Shown: positions 11,181 through 22,817, numbered from the stretch's first letter. The stretch is 64,000 nt of DNA from Balaenoptera acutorostrata (GCF_949987535.1 NC_080067.1:65472128-65536127), one strand, 5' to 3'. The notes: generated by a model from the sequence alone, not told the origin. Numbers and translations: made by a program.

Positions 11181-11645
11181 AGTCTGTCAGTCTTGCCCGT
11201 CTGCTCATATCTAAGCTGTTGGGGGTTTGTAGACAGAGGTTCACTAGGAGGCAAGGTGGCTAAACCTTCTAGCTGGGGAAACTCTAGGGTCAGTATCTTT
11301 AGATTTTTCCCTTTGGGGTTGTCTGAGAAGATGCTCCCATCTTTTGGTTATTGGGTGAAGGCGTGGCAGGATCTGAGCATAGAAAGAGCGCTGGCAGGAT
11401 GTGTGCTGGTGTGGTGTGCGTGTGGACTGTCTCTGCATCTTCACCTTTTGACTCACAACAGCACTTCTGTCCTCAGATGTGCCTGGTCTCCCCAGCCCAG
11501 AAACCCTCTGTTTTACTCTCAGAGAATAAATCTTCAGTCTTTTGCAGGGATGGGGAGGAATTGACACCCAGCTATGCAGGATGCGGGGAGGAATCTGGAG
11601 TTCTCTAGGAGAAACAAAATAGCTTTAAAACACACACACACACCC
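11181..11645. other. No gene recognised
   Basis: Overlapping open frames on both strands near 11190-11610 lack any protein pattern I know. A short (AC)n tract sits at 11631-11643. Confidence 0.45.
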
Positions 11646-11649
11646 TTTT

Positions 11650-11930
11650 TCCTAATAAAAGACAAATATTTACTAAAAGTAGAAAAATTATAAAGTAGAC
11701 CCAGGCAAAAAAGAAGAAAATAAAACTACTCCTAATTTCAATGTTCAAAGATAACCACTGCTAACTGTTTGGTATAGTTCCTTCTAATCTTTTTACTTGT
11801 GTGTGCATTTATGTATGTTTGCTTGTTTTATTTTTTCAAGCAAAATTCTGATGATAAAATGAATATTACTTCCTAATTGTTTTCTACTTACGAATATATC
11901 ATAGGAGATATTTCAGGAATGGCTTTTAAA
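11650..11930. repeat. Old L1-like remnant
   Basis: Sequence such as 'tataaagtagacccaggcaa' and 'aaagataaccactgctaact' resembles a common old L1 3' segment. Similar words occur at 19590-19660 and 25560-25590. Confidence 0.45.
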
Positions 11931-13334
11931 GAATATCAGCCTTCTGTTGGCAAATGCCTCTTGGAATCTAATAGCAAGCATGATTGAATTAGTAGGCCAT
12001 CTCCTGAATTTAGAGGTCAAATCCTGCCCACGCCCCCATGTACACATTTTATCCTTTTAAGTTAGTTAGTAGGGAAAGGGAAACATTCAATGAAAAGAAG
12101 TAAAATGTCCTTAAACCCACCAAAGAGTTTTAGGAAATGCACTTGGTTGCATCTTTACTTCAGCCCTTTTCACTAGCAACACCAATAGTTGAAAGTGTCA
12201 GGAACTCACTGTGAGAGGGGAAAAAAAAATTAATTTGTTATCAAAAGGTAATAAGATGAGGCCTTGCTAACTCAATTCCACTGTTCTGTAGAATTAACTT
12301 CAGCAGGTCACATGCTATCAATACTTGCATTGACCTAAGTCAAACAGGGTCAGAACAGATTGGGCATAAAAGAAGTGCACGTTTCCTGACACAAGGGGTG
12401 GATGTGGCAGGTTTTGACTTCCTGTTTGATTTGGTGAATCCCTCTTCCTTCGTTTATCCCTTTCCCCCAGCCCTGCACACACCCAAGAGAACGAAACCTT
12501 GTTTGCTAATATGTCAGGAGAAGAACTCACCAAAATAGTGCAAGTTAAATATCCTTCTGGGTGTTAGTCATATGAAGCACAACTACCTATTGATATGTGG
12601 GGGAGTCTGTGGGAGGAACCCACTTAGGACGCCCTGCGGGTCGGTTGGCAGGGGCACTTGAACATTCTTTGTCACTGGGCCTTCTTCTTGCCACAGACTC
12701 TTCCTCTGTGTAGGGGTTAAGAAGGTGGGGCTGCCCCCGTCCTGCCCTTTTTCATGCTCCCTTTTCCTGGACTGTGCATTGCGTGCCGTGGTGCACCATG
12801 GCCTCCCTCCATGACCACTTGCTCTGCACACAGGACCATCTAAGTCCTGGCAGCTGGGCCGTTTCCCCATTGCCTTGGTTGGACCAACCCACTTATCTCC
12901 CTGGCATTCGAGTTTCCTAATCCCAGTTCAGATGATTCCAGGCCTAATTTTGGGGCAATTATCCTGGCTCTGAAGGAAGGAATAAGTAGGAGGAATAGAG
13001 TCAAAGAGAAGAAATGATGAAGTGAAAGGGCTACAGGTGATCAGGTGGGGAAGGACAAGGGAAAACCGCAGCAGGGAGGCAAGGGTGGAGACAAAGCTTC
13101 CACCAGTTCACACAGAAAAGTTAAAACAGTGTCTGGAACTTTTCATAAAGTTAAATGTGTTTAATTATTTTATTCAGAGATTATGAACTCTCCATGGTTT
13201 TTGTGTTAGCATGTTCGTTCTTTTATGAGTTGATGGAATTGAAATAAGGAGTTGGTAAGTGGGTTTGTAATTTTATTATTATTATTATTATTTAATGAAA
13301 TTGTATTGATCTGGGAAATCCCAGTGCCTGGCGG
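11931..13334. other. Repeat-poor stretch without a gene
   Basis: No clear repeat, exon or RNA gene. A short (TTA)n run is at 13272-13292. Confidence 0.5.
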
Positions 13335-13540
13335 AGAGGTTAATGACCCTTAATGACTTTGGAGTCTAGGCTTAAACACTACTTTGTGTCCTTGGGCAAG
13401 TGACTTTACTTTCTGGGTTTCAATGTTCTCATCTGAAAATAATAATCAGTGCCTCACAGAGATTAAAGAAGACAATGAAAGACACTTGTTAGCACAACAT
13501 AGAGCTCAACAGTGTTAGCTCTTATTATTATTAATATAAT
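13335..13540 (+). repeat. MIR SINE remnant
   Basis: Contains the MIR core 'gtccttgggcaagtgacttt' and the 3' segment 'cctcacagagattaaagaag'. Confidence 0.75.
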
Positions 13541-13674
13541 GATAAAAGAAATTTACTTGTACTTGGGTACTTGTTACGGTGAACAGGGCTAGCTTAATGT
13601 GTGGGAGCGGGTTTTAAGTGCTGGCAATCTGGTAAACATTTGGGAAGACTGGGTTAAATTTTCTCTAATATAAC

Positions 13675-13884
13675 TGGAAAAGCAATGGGCTTGGTTGGTG
13701 GCAGGTCTGTGCTCACATCCCAGTTCTGTGATGTACTAGCAGAGTGACCTTGGGCAGTTGACATGAGTCTCATTGGTCCCTCATCTACAAAATGGGGATA
13801 TTAATGCTTACTCTGCAGGGTTCTTGGAGGGCACCGCGTTCAATCATTGGTAATAGTAATGGCCCAGCACAGTAGGTAGTTGTT
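13675..13884 (+). repeat. MIR SINE remnant
   Basis: The run 'gagtgaccttgggcagttga' followed by 'ctcatctacaaaatggggat' is a clear MIR core and 3' part. Confidence 0.75.
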
Positions 13885-14085
13885 GGCATAATTAATCCTC
13901 ACAACAACCCTTTAAGGCAGGTTCTATTATTCCCCCTAGTTTAAATACTGCAGGGAAATTTAGAATAAGAAAGTCAAGTAACTTTCCCAAGGTCACCCAG
14001 GTGGCAGAGCCCAAATCTGAACCCATACTGGCTTTCCAAGGCTGCTCTCTTACCCACTAAGCAAGACTCTAAGGATAAACGTGCC
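13885..14085 (-). repeat. MIR SINE remnant, inverted relative to its neighbour
   Basis: The complement of MIR is seen in 'aatcctcacaacaacccttt', 'caaggtcacccaggtggcag' and 'gaacccatactggctttcca'. It abuts the preceding plus-strand MIR, giving a loose inverted pair. Confidence 0.75.
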
Positions 14086-15130
14086 ATTTGGAGATGTTCT
14101 GAGGATGCTTACAAGGGAGTTAGATCTGGGAGAAAATGCAAATCACAACGGTAAAGGCATCTATTTCGAGAAGGAAACTTCTTTTCCTAGTGTGTACTTT
14201 CTTCATGTATATTTCAGAGGGACCGTAATTTGAATTTGTTAAATTTTTATATGTACACGTAGTAAGCATTTAATAAAATTTGTTTGCCGAGTCAGAATCC
14301 AATTTGGGATTAACATACTAAAATAAAGTTAACTCCTAAAATAAAGACTAAGGCACTATCTCTGCCCTCAGGGGGTGGATAGTTACTAGGGGAGAGAGAT
14401 ACATTGTAGGGAGATAAGCTTTGGAGGCGAGGTATGCTGAAGAGACCCGGGGTAAAGGACAGGCTGGGGGTGTTGGCAGTTCAAAAGAACTGTCTCCAGA
14501 AGAGAGTATTGAAAGCTGAGTATGAGTTAGCCACATGAAGGTGAGATAAAGGCCTTCCAGGCCAGAGGTTGCGAACTGGCAGCTTGATTTTGGTCGGCAG
14601 ATGTGTTTTGATTATTCACAATTGAATTACTTGCCAACATGTAGAAACCGGAAGACTTCGCATAAATACAAAGATTTCTGGCTTCTCTTGAAAAATAGGA
14701 AGATCTGGAGTCCCTGGGTGCACATTCCTGCCAGACCACAATTGCTGGACCTAGGTAAGGGCTGCCCCTCTGAAAAGAACACCTCACTAGTATTGTACCT
14801 GGCAACCTAGTTTTCTATTCCTCTCTAGCAAGGAGGCCTGAGAAGCAAAGAAACAAGGTGTTTGTACTGACAGGGGTTTGAAGTTGCTTAGATGTAAAGT
14901 TTCTGACATAGAGCTTCTGAAGAGGGGCCAAGTAAACTGATTAATAATCTTAATGGATTTATAGATGGCCATGACCACAGAATAATTTTGAGGAATGCTG
15001 TAGTAAGAACTGTTTCCTCTTTTTTTTTGGTGGGGGGGGGGATTCATTTTCCAGCTCAGATGAGGGAGAGTTTCTTTTAACCTTAATTTATCTAAGGCCT
15101 TAATATGAAATTCATATACTGTATTACAGT
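14086..15130. other. No gene recognised
   Basis: Includes a T-run/G-run junction at 15020-15040. A 180-codon open frame on the minus strand (14787-15329) has no recognisable domain and runs across a MER5-like repeat, so I do not call it a gene. Bases 14555-14730 may be a decayed DNA transposon. Confidence 0.4.
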
Positions 15131-15243
15131 GATCCTCAAGCTTTGCTGCTTTTAAAAATACCAAGGCCATTGTATCGAACCCAGGCATCCGAACAGTTTT
15201 AAAAAACTTGCCAGGTGACTCTGCTGAGCAGCTACTTTTGAGA
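15131..15243. repeat. MER5-like hAT (Charlie) remnant
   Basis: Both ends resemble MER5A: 'cagtgatcctcaagctttgc' at the left and 'ttgccaggtgactctgctga' leading to 'ttttgagaac' at the right. The middle is shortened relative to the ~190-bp element. Confidence 0.6.
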
Positions 15244-15631
15244 ACTAGAGGCTTAGCGTCTGCCTCTTCCTGTTGCTTAGTCTCCCTGAAGCCCTGGCTC
15301 ACCTCCAAGGAGTGGTGGGTCAGTGACAATGTTGTCTTTCAGAACGTCCATTTCCAGATGGCAGGGAAGAAGCTCCAGCTCGAAGTCGAAGTATGTTTTT
15401 CCCTCTGATTCAGAGGAAAGGCCAGTTCAACCCCGGGGAGAAGCAACTTCACATGCTGAAGAGACTTGCTGCTTTTTGACCCCTGAAGCATTTTTACCTG
15501 AGGGTTCTGACAATTTAAATAATTGGTATGCTATAACTATTCTGGCTGACAGAAGTGTGGTTTAATGCCGATGAGTCATAAAAACATGTAACAAACAGGC
15601 TTCAGGCTAAAGATATCTGGATTAAAAAAAG

Positions 15632-15736
15632 AGAGAAAGGAAAAGAGAGAGAGTGACAGAGACAGGAGGGGGGAAGGAAGGAAGGAGGGAGGGAGGGAGG
15701 GAGGAAGGAAAGAAGGCAGAAAAAGCAAGCAAGTAA
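15632..15736 (+). repeat. Purine-rich (GA/GGAA/GGGA) low-complexity tract
   Basis: More than 90 bases of almost pure purine on the plus strand. The core (GGGA) run at 15687-15701 is G3-A-G3-A-G3-A-G3, a quadruplex motif with single-base loops. Purine tracts of this kind can also form triplex DNA. Confidence 0.9.
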
Positions 15737-15774
15737 GCTAGTTCCCTCATTTTATTCCACCGACTTGTTTAACT

Positions 15775-16088
15775 TTTTTTTTTTTTTTTGGCTGTGTTGG
15801 ATCTTCGTTGCTGCGCGTGGGCTTTCTCTAATTGCGGCGAGCGGGGGCTACTCTTTGTTGTGGTGCACTGGCTTCTCATTGCGGTGGCTTCTTCTGCTGC
15901 GGAGCCCGGGCTCTAGGCACGCGGGCTGCAGTAGTTGTGGCTCTCGGGCTCTAGAGCTTAGGCTCAGTAGGTGTGGTGCACGGGCTTTGTTGCTCCGTGG
16001 CATGTGGGATCTTCCCGGACCAGGGTTCGAACCCGTGTCCCTTGCATTGGCAGGCGGATTCTTAACCACTGAGCCACCAGTGAAGTCC
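15775..16088 (-). repeat. CHR-type SINE, long form
   Basis: Flanked by CTTGTTTAAC at 15765-15774 and 16089-16098. Two CAGTAGTTGTGG-type units. It is the only CHR SINE between 9.8 and 21.6 kb. Confidence 0.95.
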
Positions 16089-16098
16089 CTTGTTTAAC

Positions 16099-17640
16099 AT
16101 TTTAATCAGGTTTCTACCTTCAGGATAGCAACTTGGTGACCTTGGCCATGTTTCCAGATGTCTTGGTTCTTTTGGATGACTGACTTATATAACACTTGGT
16201 GTGCACAATAACTTGTTTCAACGTAAACCAAAATAATTTTTCATAGCAGTATTTCCATGAAAAAGAATTGCTGAAAAATATCCCCAACTACCTAAACTCA
16301 ATCTATACTTTTGACCAAAGCACTGAATTCTCTAGTCCTCGAGAAGAAATATCAGTGAAAACTGTAGCCTCTGCCTGCATATAGTAATTCATTGTAGCAA
16401 TACTTTGTGGCCAACATACAAATGGATCATTGACTAAAAATGATGAAAAGTGAAGACTTCCTGAACTTTTTTTCCCCTTCTTAATCATCTCATGTCTTGG
16501 AGCTAAAGTATCTTTCTGTGAGATTTAAAATGAAAGATATGCACATTACAAATTTAGCAGCTCGAACTTCTTTGCTAAGACAGAATGTTTGGATGCAACG
16601 CTTATTTCTGGGGCAGATCACACACGCACTTGTTTGATCCTTGAAGAAAATGAGTCAGGATAATGGCTTACACTGGGGAAACTTGGCAGTCGCTGGTTGA
16701 CTACAGAACTTTTGGAGCTAATCAGAATGTTGAATTGTCTTCAGCTTTAAAAAATGATTTTGTTTTAACATATGTTAGCTGAAGCAAAAAATAATACAGT
16801 AGGAGCTATGCGTCTATCAGAGTGACTGACAGATTGAAATTCTCTAGAAAAATAGATTATTTTCCCTCAAAGAGAGTAAAGTTTTGGTTTTCAAAGTCAA
16901 TCAGAAAACTAACAATTTGGACAGGAGAGGAATCAGCTTCTCTTTTTGAGACAGTATATTTCTAATGATTTTTATGGAAACTATAATAAGGATCAAGAAA
17001 CAAAAGCTTGATATGGACATGTTTTTAGCTAGCAGATTGAAAAGAAATAATGGCATGAAATAAAGCGTTTTTTTTATATTGACAAAGTTCTCATTCTTTT
17101 ATATTGTCTGAAATGAAATTGATAAATAAAAAAAAAATCTGTAACTGTTCAGTTCTCCAGTACTAGCTATGTTTTTTGTGGTTAAAACTTTATCATATAT
17201 ACTTTCCTGTGTATTTTTTATGATTTTGGGGAAGATTCAAGTTTATATAGCAATCTTCCAAATACTCAGTATATATGATATATATCTATATAGAGAGATA
17301 CATAGATAGTATTAAAAATTAAATTTTAATGGTAAGAAACCTTCCTGATATTCAGATGTCAACACAAAATTTAAAATGTGATCGTTTATCTTAGCAACGC
17401 TGCTTCTAAGACCACAGGGGCAAACATACTTAAGAAGACACTTTAAACGGTACATTTGTAGAAACATCAGCATTTTTCAATAAGGAAAGGAAAAACTCCC
17501 TTACATATCTGCCTGCCTCATAGTCTTTAATTCCCTTTCTATAAAAAGGCATTTATGGGCTCGAGTCAAAAAATAGGTCAGCATGTGGAAAAAAGTCTCA
17601 AATGCAAACAGCCCTGTTTCTCATTCCTCCTCTAAGTGTG
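16099..17640. other. Repeat-free AT-rich stretch
   Basis: About 1.5 kb without a CHR SINE, MIR, L2 or L1 that I can recognise. A (TA)n-like run is at 17268-17296. No exon is evident. Such stretches can hold conserved non-coding elements, but conservation cannot be judged here. Confidence 0.5.
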
Positions 17641-17799
17641 GCATCTCACCTGTGTGTTCTCTGGAACACCAGCATACTTTTTATGTAGTTTCTATAGCAT
17701 CCTTCCTTAAAGTCCTTGGGGTACCTCTGTCTTCTCTCTCATTCCTGAGAGGAACATGACTTTTTTAAGCAATGGTGCTGTTACCCCCATTTACAATGT

Positions 17800-18128
17800 T
17801 CTTGTCCTGTCAAGCTTTAAGCCATCCCCTCCCTCCTCCAGCTGGCTAACTCCAGACCCAATTCAGGTGTCATGGATTCCTTTTTCAGGGGTGCGCTCCC
17901 TGACCACCCCTCCCCAGACAAAGTCTGGATTAGTATCTCCTGGCTCCCCTGGCACCTGCATCTGGTTGGTGTCACGGTCTGCACTCGTGTATGCTAATTC
18001 TTTATTCCTCACCTTTCTCTCTAGACTGTCCACGAAGGCTGTTTTGTTCACTGCTGTGTTCACAGTGCCCCAAACAGTGCCTGGCAATAGTAGCACTCAA
18101 TTAACATTAGCGGAATGAATAAATAAAT
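17800..18128 (+). repeat. L2 LINE 3' end
   Basis: The typical L2 ending is present: 'ctagactgtccacgaaggct', 'cacagtgccccaaacagtgc', then 'aatgaataaataaatga'. The preceding bases match the degraded C-terminal coding part of L2. Confidence 0.75.
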
Positions 18129-19530
18129 GAAAGGTCTAAAATAGAATTCTCAAATGATAGAGGTGTAACAGAGCCACAGATCAGGAAAACTTTAGTGAAA
18201 TCTGGTTAGCAGGTTGGTAAGCAATCCTGGTTGACCACACAGCTCCCTTTCATGGGAAATGGGAAAGTAGACATCAGTGGTTGGCACGTTTAGCTTTGGA
18301 AGCGACCTCCTTTAAATCTGTCTCTCCCTTTTATCTCCATTAAAGAGCCTCCCTGGATCTATAATAGACAAGAATATAAAAGCATCATTCTCTTTCTCAT
18401 CCCATCCTGTTTACTCAGCAACCCCAGACCCCGCCTCTGCCTCAGCCCACATGTTCTCTATTAATAAGCGTTAGGAGAGGCCAACCTCACCCAGCACAGT
18501 TTCCCCCCTTTCTTTTCTCATCAGGGAGGCCTCAGCCAACTGCCAGAACTCATGAGTGAAAGGCCTTGCCTGCTCTTGGGAGCTTTGGGGGGAGGGTGAA
18601 GACAAAGGTGACGTCTGGGCCTCCAGTGTCTCTGAGACCCAAGTGGCCTCAAGTGTTTTCAAATCAGCAAGCAGCTCTCTTAGAATTTGGTGATAAGCCA
18701 TGGCCTTCACTTGGGGGAAATTTAGAGGCACATTTTAAGGAGCAAACATATTTACTATAACTAGAAATAGGGCCAAATTCTGTGCCTTCGGAAAAGTCAG
18801 TAAAGCAGACACACCCTTGTGCCTTCTAAGTGAATTAACATACTGTATTCCGTTGGAGGGCCGTTTCTCTCTTCATCTTTCATTCCTGCCCCGGGGAGCC
18901 ATCTGTACTTGGAGGGTATGTGCACAGGATAACTCACTGTGGACCGAGGTCTGTCGTGCTCAGCCCTCGATGAATAACCCTTTCATACACTGGGGGCTCC
19001 CTCTGATTTTCTCACTAATCAGAACTTAGCTGGGCCTAGAAATTTCTAATGGCAGAAAGGTTCACACAAATGTAAAAACAAAAGGCAATGGCTGAATTTT
19101 CTACTTTTTGTTGTTGTTGTTGTTGATGCAGTGGTTGTTTTTAACCTGTAAATGCCGTATACTAATCCACGATACAATATTATTCTCCTTAGGGTCTCAT
19201 GCTTACCTTTGATAAAAACAGATGAAAAGTTCAAGTTATTTTAGGGCTTTGGGGGAGAGGTGTTGCATGAATTCTTCTTTCCTAAGGGCAAAGTCCTAGA
19301 GTCCAGGAAGAGTTAATACCTTCATAAGGTGAATAGTATACTTCCTTCTTACCAAAGGCTGAGGCCCAATGCTTGATTTAGAAAAAACAATCAATTAAGT
19401 AGCTGGAGTCATGCTGTCCATCAATATGATTGGCAGTCAACTATACCAATCAATGGACTTATTTACATTTGAATCTCTTCCTTGTTTTGTGTAGTCTTTT
19501 GGAGACTCTTTTTCTTTTAAGATTTTTACT
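18129..19530. other. Repeat-poor stretch without a gene
   Basis: No exon or clear transposon. A (TTG)n microsatellite lies at 19108-19126. Confidence 0.5.
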
Positions 19531-19534
19531 TTAT

Positions 19535-19840
19535 TATTTTCTGTTTATACGTTATATATGCCTATTGTAGAAAAAAATTAGAAAGTATAAAAAAAGCATA
19601 ATGAAGGGAAAAAACCCACAATGTTACCACCCAGAGACAAACAGAGACCATTAACATAATGGCCTGTTTCCTTGGAGAATTTTTTCAAGCCTACTTTTTG
19701 ATTCCTGCCTGCCCTGCTTTGGAAATGTTTTTTTTTCCCCCCAGTTTTTTGCCAACAAAAGAGAATCCTTGTTGTGACCCATCTGAATGTGAATAAAACT
19801 GTCCAGCTGCTGGTTCTCATGTGGCACATAGTAGGCACAC
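19535..19840. repeat. Old L1-like remnant
   Basis: 'tacgttatatatgcctattg' and 'ttaccacccagagacaaaca' resemble the same old L1 segment as at 11650 and 25500. Assignment is tentative. Confidence 0.4.
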
Positions 19841-20925
19841 AGGAAAAGTTTACTGAATATGACTGATTATTTCCAGAATCCCAGTGAACTAATTCTCGAG
19901 TAACTGGTGGTATTCATCAGCTGGACCACGTGAGATATGAAATTGAATGCACGTTGGAAAGAACAACATGCTATAGAAATGTTAATAAGTATGTGTTTTA
20001 ATAGTAGCTCAGCAGTTGGGATGCAGAAACGAAATTAAAGACGATGAAAAGTTATTGAACTCCTGTTTTCTCGCCCGAGCACTTGTAAAGGGTAAACTCT
20101 GGGAAGCCATGGGACTCCAGACTATTCTGAAATCCAAGCCTATACATTTGGTTTCCACATTATATGTCACCTAAACCTACTCAAAGTCTCCATTAAGGAC
20201 TGAGAAAATAGCCCTTATTTTATATAGAATAAAATTTGGGGTTCTGAATTTCTAATTCATGCCTCTTATTCAAGTTCCCACACAAAACCTAACATTCAGT
20301 GTTTGCAGCACCTCCACTGTGTTTCAGCATATCCTTTTCAGATCATTCACCAGACAGCATCCTACAGCTCTCATTCATAAAGTCCAATTATAAGACAAGA
20401 AATGTCAGGAATATACACTTTGAGAGTGGGAGGCAAACAGAACAGTACATTGTGACTTTGTAAGAAGAGCCATGCATTTCCTCTGGGCTTGTTTTCAGTT
20501 CCTTTGTCAGCTGATTACATGGTCTTTTATAATTTCTCATCTACAGAATGGAGCTATTTGCTTGTGGATTATTTGAAAGACCCAGGCTTATGCAAAAGAA
20601 AAACGAAGTCATAGTGAGGTAGAATGATATTTCTGGGTAGATGTTTTTGCTTTTCTTTTTTTTTCAAATAATTATGAGAATGCAATTTATAATAGTGACC
20701 CTTTAGATGTATGAAACAACTAAATAGTCTATTAATTCAGTCAATGCATATGTAAAGCTATATAGGCATTTGTTATTTGTGTAATTGCATTTATCAGTAA
20801 TTTCATTTATTTTCATATAAAGAAGGTTATCTTACATGTATTTTGTTTTCAAAGCACACCAGTTTTCAAAGCATACAGATTGTGCTTTTTGATTCCTACA
20901 ACAATCTTTTTAGTTTAGACAGTAC
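19841..20925. other. Repeat-poor AT-rich stretch
   Basis: Nothing recognisable as gene or repeat. Confidence 0.5.
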
Positions 20926-21230
20926 TTTATAGTTTACAAAGTGCTTTCATTATATATTACGTTACTTAATTCTCATAACACTCCCCAAATGTAAAACTGG
21001 TCAAAGTACTTTGGACTTTAAATCCTCATCTGTGGCTTTACTCTTCCATCCAACCCCATAGATACGTTTCCTCTTTTCTCTGCCTTGTATCCCTTTACTT
21101 GCTAACTTTTTGAGACAGCTCAGTGTTCTCTTCCATGAAAACTTTCCCCAATAAGTTAAGTTGAAGTGACCTCATCTCCTCACGGTGTCCCTTCACTACT
21201 CTATAAATTTAATTTTATAGGATGTTTTTA
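20926..21230. repeat. Short MIR (-) and L2-like pieces
   Basis: 20930-21000 reads like the complement of a MIR 3' end ('aaagtgctttcattatatat', 'cttaattctcataacactcc'). 21020-21230 resembles L2 interior. Both are weak. Confidence 0.4.
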
Positions 21231-21469
21231 AAAAAATCTAGTTATTTAAAAAAATTCACACTGCACATGACTACATTCTTGTATAATTATTATAAAAATC
21301 TCATGGCCCTATGAGTCAATAACCACTTACATAAAAAGTTAAAAACAAATAAAAAATTGTATCCTTCCATGTCAGTATATATAGGTCTTCTGAGTTCCTT
21401 TAAAATATTGTATAGTATTTCATAGTATGAGTGGTCTGTATCAGCACATTTCAATAGAATTTTCTGTAA

Positions 21470-21645
21470 TGATGGAAATGTTCTATATCTACCCCATCCA
21501 ATATGGTCGTCACTTGTCCCATGGGGCAACTGAACACTTAAAATATGGCTAGTGAAACTGAGGAACTGAATTTTAAATTTAATTTAATTTAAATTTAAAT
21601 AACCATATGTGGCTGGTGGTTGCCGTATTAGACAGTGGAGATTTA
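21470..21645. repeat. Palindromic hAT-like DNA transposon remnant
   Basis: The left part ('ccatccaatatggtcgtcac') and the right part ('gtggctggtggttgccgtat') are near inverted complements around an AT-rich centre of TTTAAATTTAATTTAA type. This fits a small non-autonomous DNA transposon common in mammals. I cannot name the subfamily. Confidence 0.6.
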
Positions 21646-21668
21646 TACTTTATATTAAAATTGTTTGT

Positions 21669-21788
21669 GGGAATTCCCTGGCAGTCCAGTGGTTAGGACT
21701 CTGTGCTTTCACTGCTGAGGGCCGGATTCAATCCCTGGTCAGGGAACTAAGATCCCACGAGCCACACAGCCAAAAAAAAAAAAAAAAA
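21669..21788 (+). repeat. Short CHR-1-like SINE
   Basis: Starts GGGAATTCCCTGGCAGTCCA and ends in a long A-run after 'gagccacacagcc'. The target AAAATTGTTTG precedes it (21658-21668) and a copy follows its tail. Confidence 0.9.
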
Positions 21789-21798
21789 AAAATTGTTG

Positions 21799-22148
21799 GG
21801 ACTTCCCTGGTGGCGCAGTGGTTAAGTATCCACCTGCCAATGCAGGGGACACAGGTTTGAGCCCTGGTCCGGGAAGATCTCACATGCCACAGAGCAACTA
21901 AGCCCGTGCGCCACAACTACTGAGCCTGTGCTCTAGAGCCTGAGAGCCACAACTACTGAAGCCCACGTGCCTAGAACCCATGCTCCACAACAAGAGAAGC
22001 CACTGCAATGAGAAGCCCACGCACCACAACGAAGAGTAACCCCTGCTCTCCACAACTAGAGAAAGCCTGTGTGCATCAACAAAGACCCAATGCAGCCAAA
22101 AATAAATAAATTAATTAATTAAATGAAAAGTGCAATAGCTTTAAAAAA
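21799..22148 (+). repeat. CHR-type SINE, long form
   Basis: Begins GGGACTTCCCTGGTGGCGCA just after the target copy AAAATTGTTG (21789-21798), with another copy AAAATTGTTTG at 22149-22159. Two CAGTAGTTGTGG-type units. It sits in the 3' target duplication of the preceding short SINE. Confidence 0.95.
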
Positions 22149-22205
22149 AAAATTGTTTGCTAGTCATTTAGATTGTTTCCAATTTCCCCTTAAAACTCAG
22201 TGTTG

Positions 22206-22500
22206 GGGCTTCCCTGGTGGCGCAGTGGTTGAGAATCTGCCTGCTAATGCAGGGGACACGGGTTCGAGCCCTGGTCTGGGAAGATCCCACATGCCACGGA
22301 GCAGCTGGGCCCGTGAGCCACAATTGCTGAGCCTGCGCGTCTGGAGCCTGTGCCCCGCGACGGGAGGGGCCGCGATAGAGAAAGGCCCGCGCACCGCGAT
22401 GAAGAGCGGTCCCCGCACCGCGATGAAGAGTGGCCCCCGCTTGCCGCAACTGGAGAAAGCCCTCGCACGAACCGAAGACCCAACACAGCCAAAAATAAAT

Positions 22501-22532
<32 letters not shown>
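22206..22532 (+). repeat. CHR-type SINE, single-unit subfamily, CpG-rich
   Basis: The copy keeps many CpGs and a long uninterrupted A-tail, so it is probably among the youngest here. A 22-base unit containing 'ccgcaccgcgatgaagag' is duplicated in tandem at about 22389-22438. The target AAAACTCAGTGTTG (22192-22205) recurs at 22533-22545 with one base missing. Confidence 0.95.
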
Positions 22533-22547
22533 AAAACCAGTGTTGTC

Positions 22548-22724
22548 CAGATGTAGAGAACAAACGTATGGACACCAAAAGGGGAAAGTGGTGGGGGTGT
22601 ATGTGTGTGTGATGAATTGGGAGATTGGGATTGACATATATACACTAATATGTATAAAATGGATAACTAATAAGAACCTGCTGTATAAAAAAATAAAATA
22701 AAATTCAAAAATTCAAAAAAAGAA
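22548..22724 (+). repeat. 5'-truncated L1 3' end
   Basis: 'agagaacaaacgtatggaca' and 'aacctgctgtataaaaaaat' mark the 3' UTR of a cetartiodactyl L1. It lies between target copies at 22533-22547 and 22725-22740 (AAAACTAAGTGTTGTC). The SINE to its left inserted into its 5' target copy. No coding sequence remains. Confidence 0.85.
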
Positions 22725-22817
22725 AAAACTAAGTGTTGTCAACTAAGTAAAGCATTAGAACAAAAAGGAATTATTTTTGCTTTCTTACATGTATTATTTC
22801 TTGAGAAGCTTGCACTC

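Noticed and set aside
14787..15329. 180-codon open frame on the minus strand
   Set aside because: No domain or familiar motif is seen, it overlaps a MER5-like remnant, and no promoter or splice context supports it.
22206..22280. tRNA-Glu-like sequence with A and B boxes
   Set aside because: It is the head of a SINE, repeated dozens of times here, with no intact cloverleaf or 3' tRNA end.
22168..22645. Overlapping open frames of 127-136 codons
   Set aside because: They translate a CHR SINE. The same peptides recur wherever this SINE occurs in the window.
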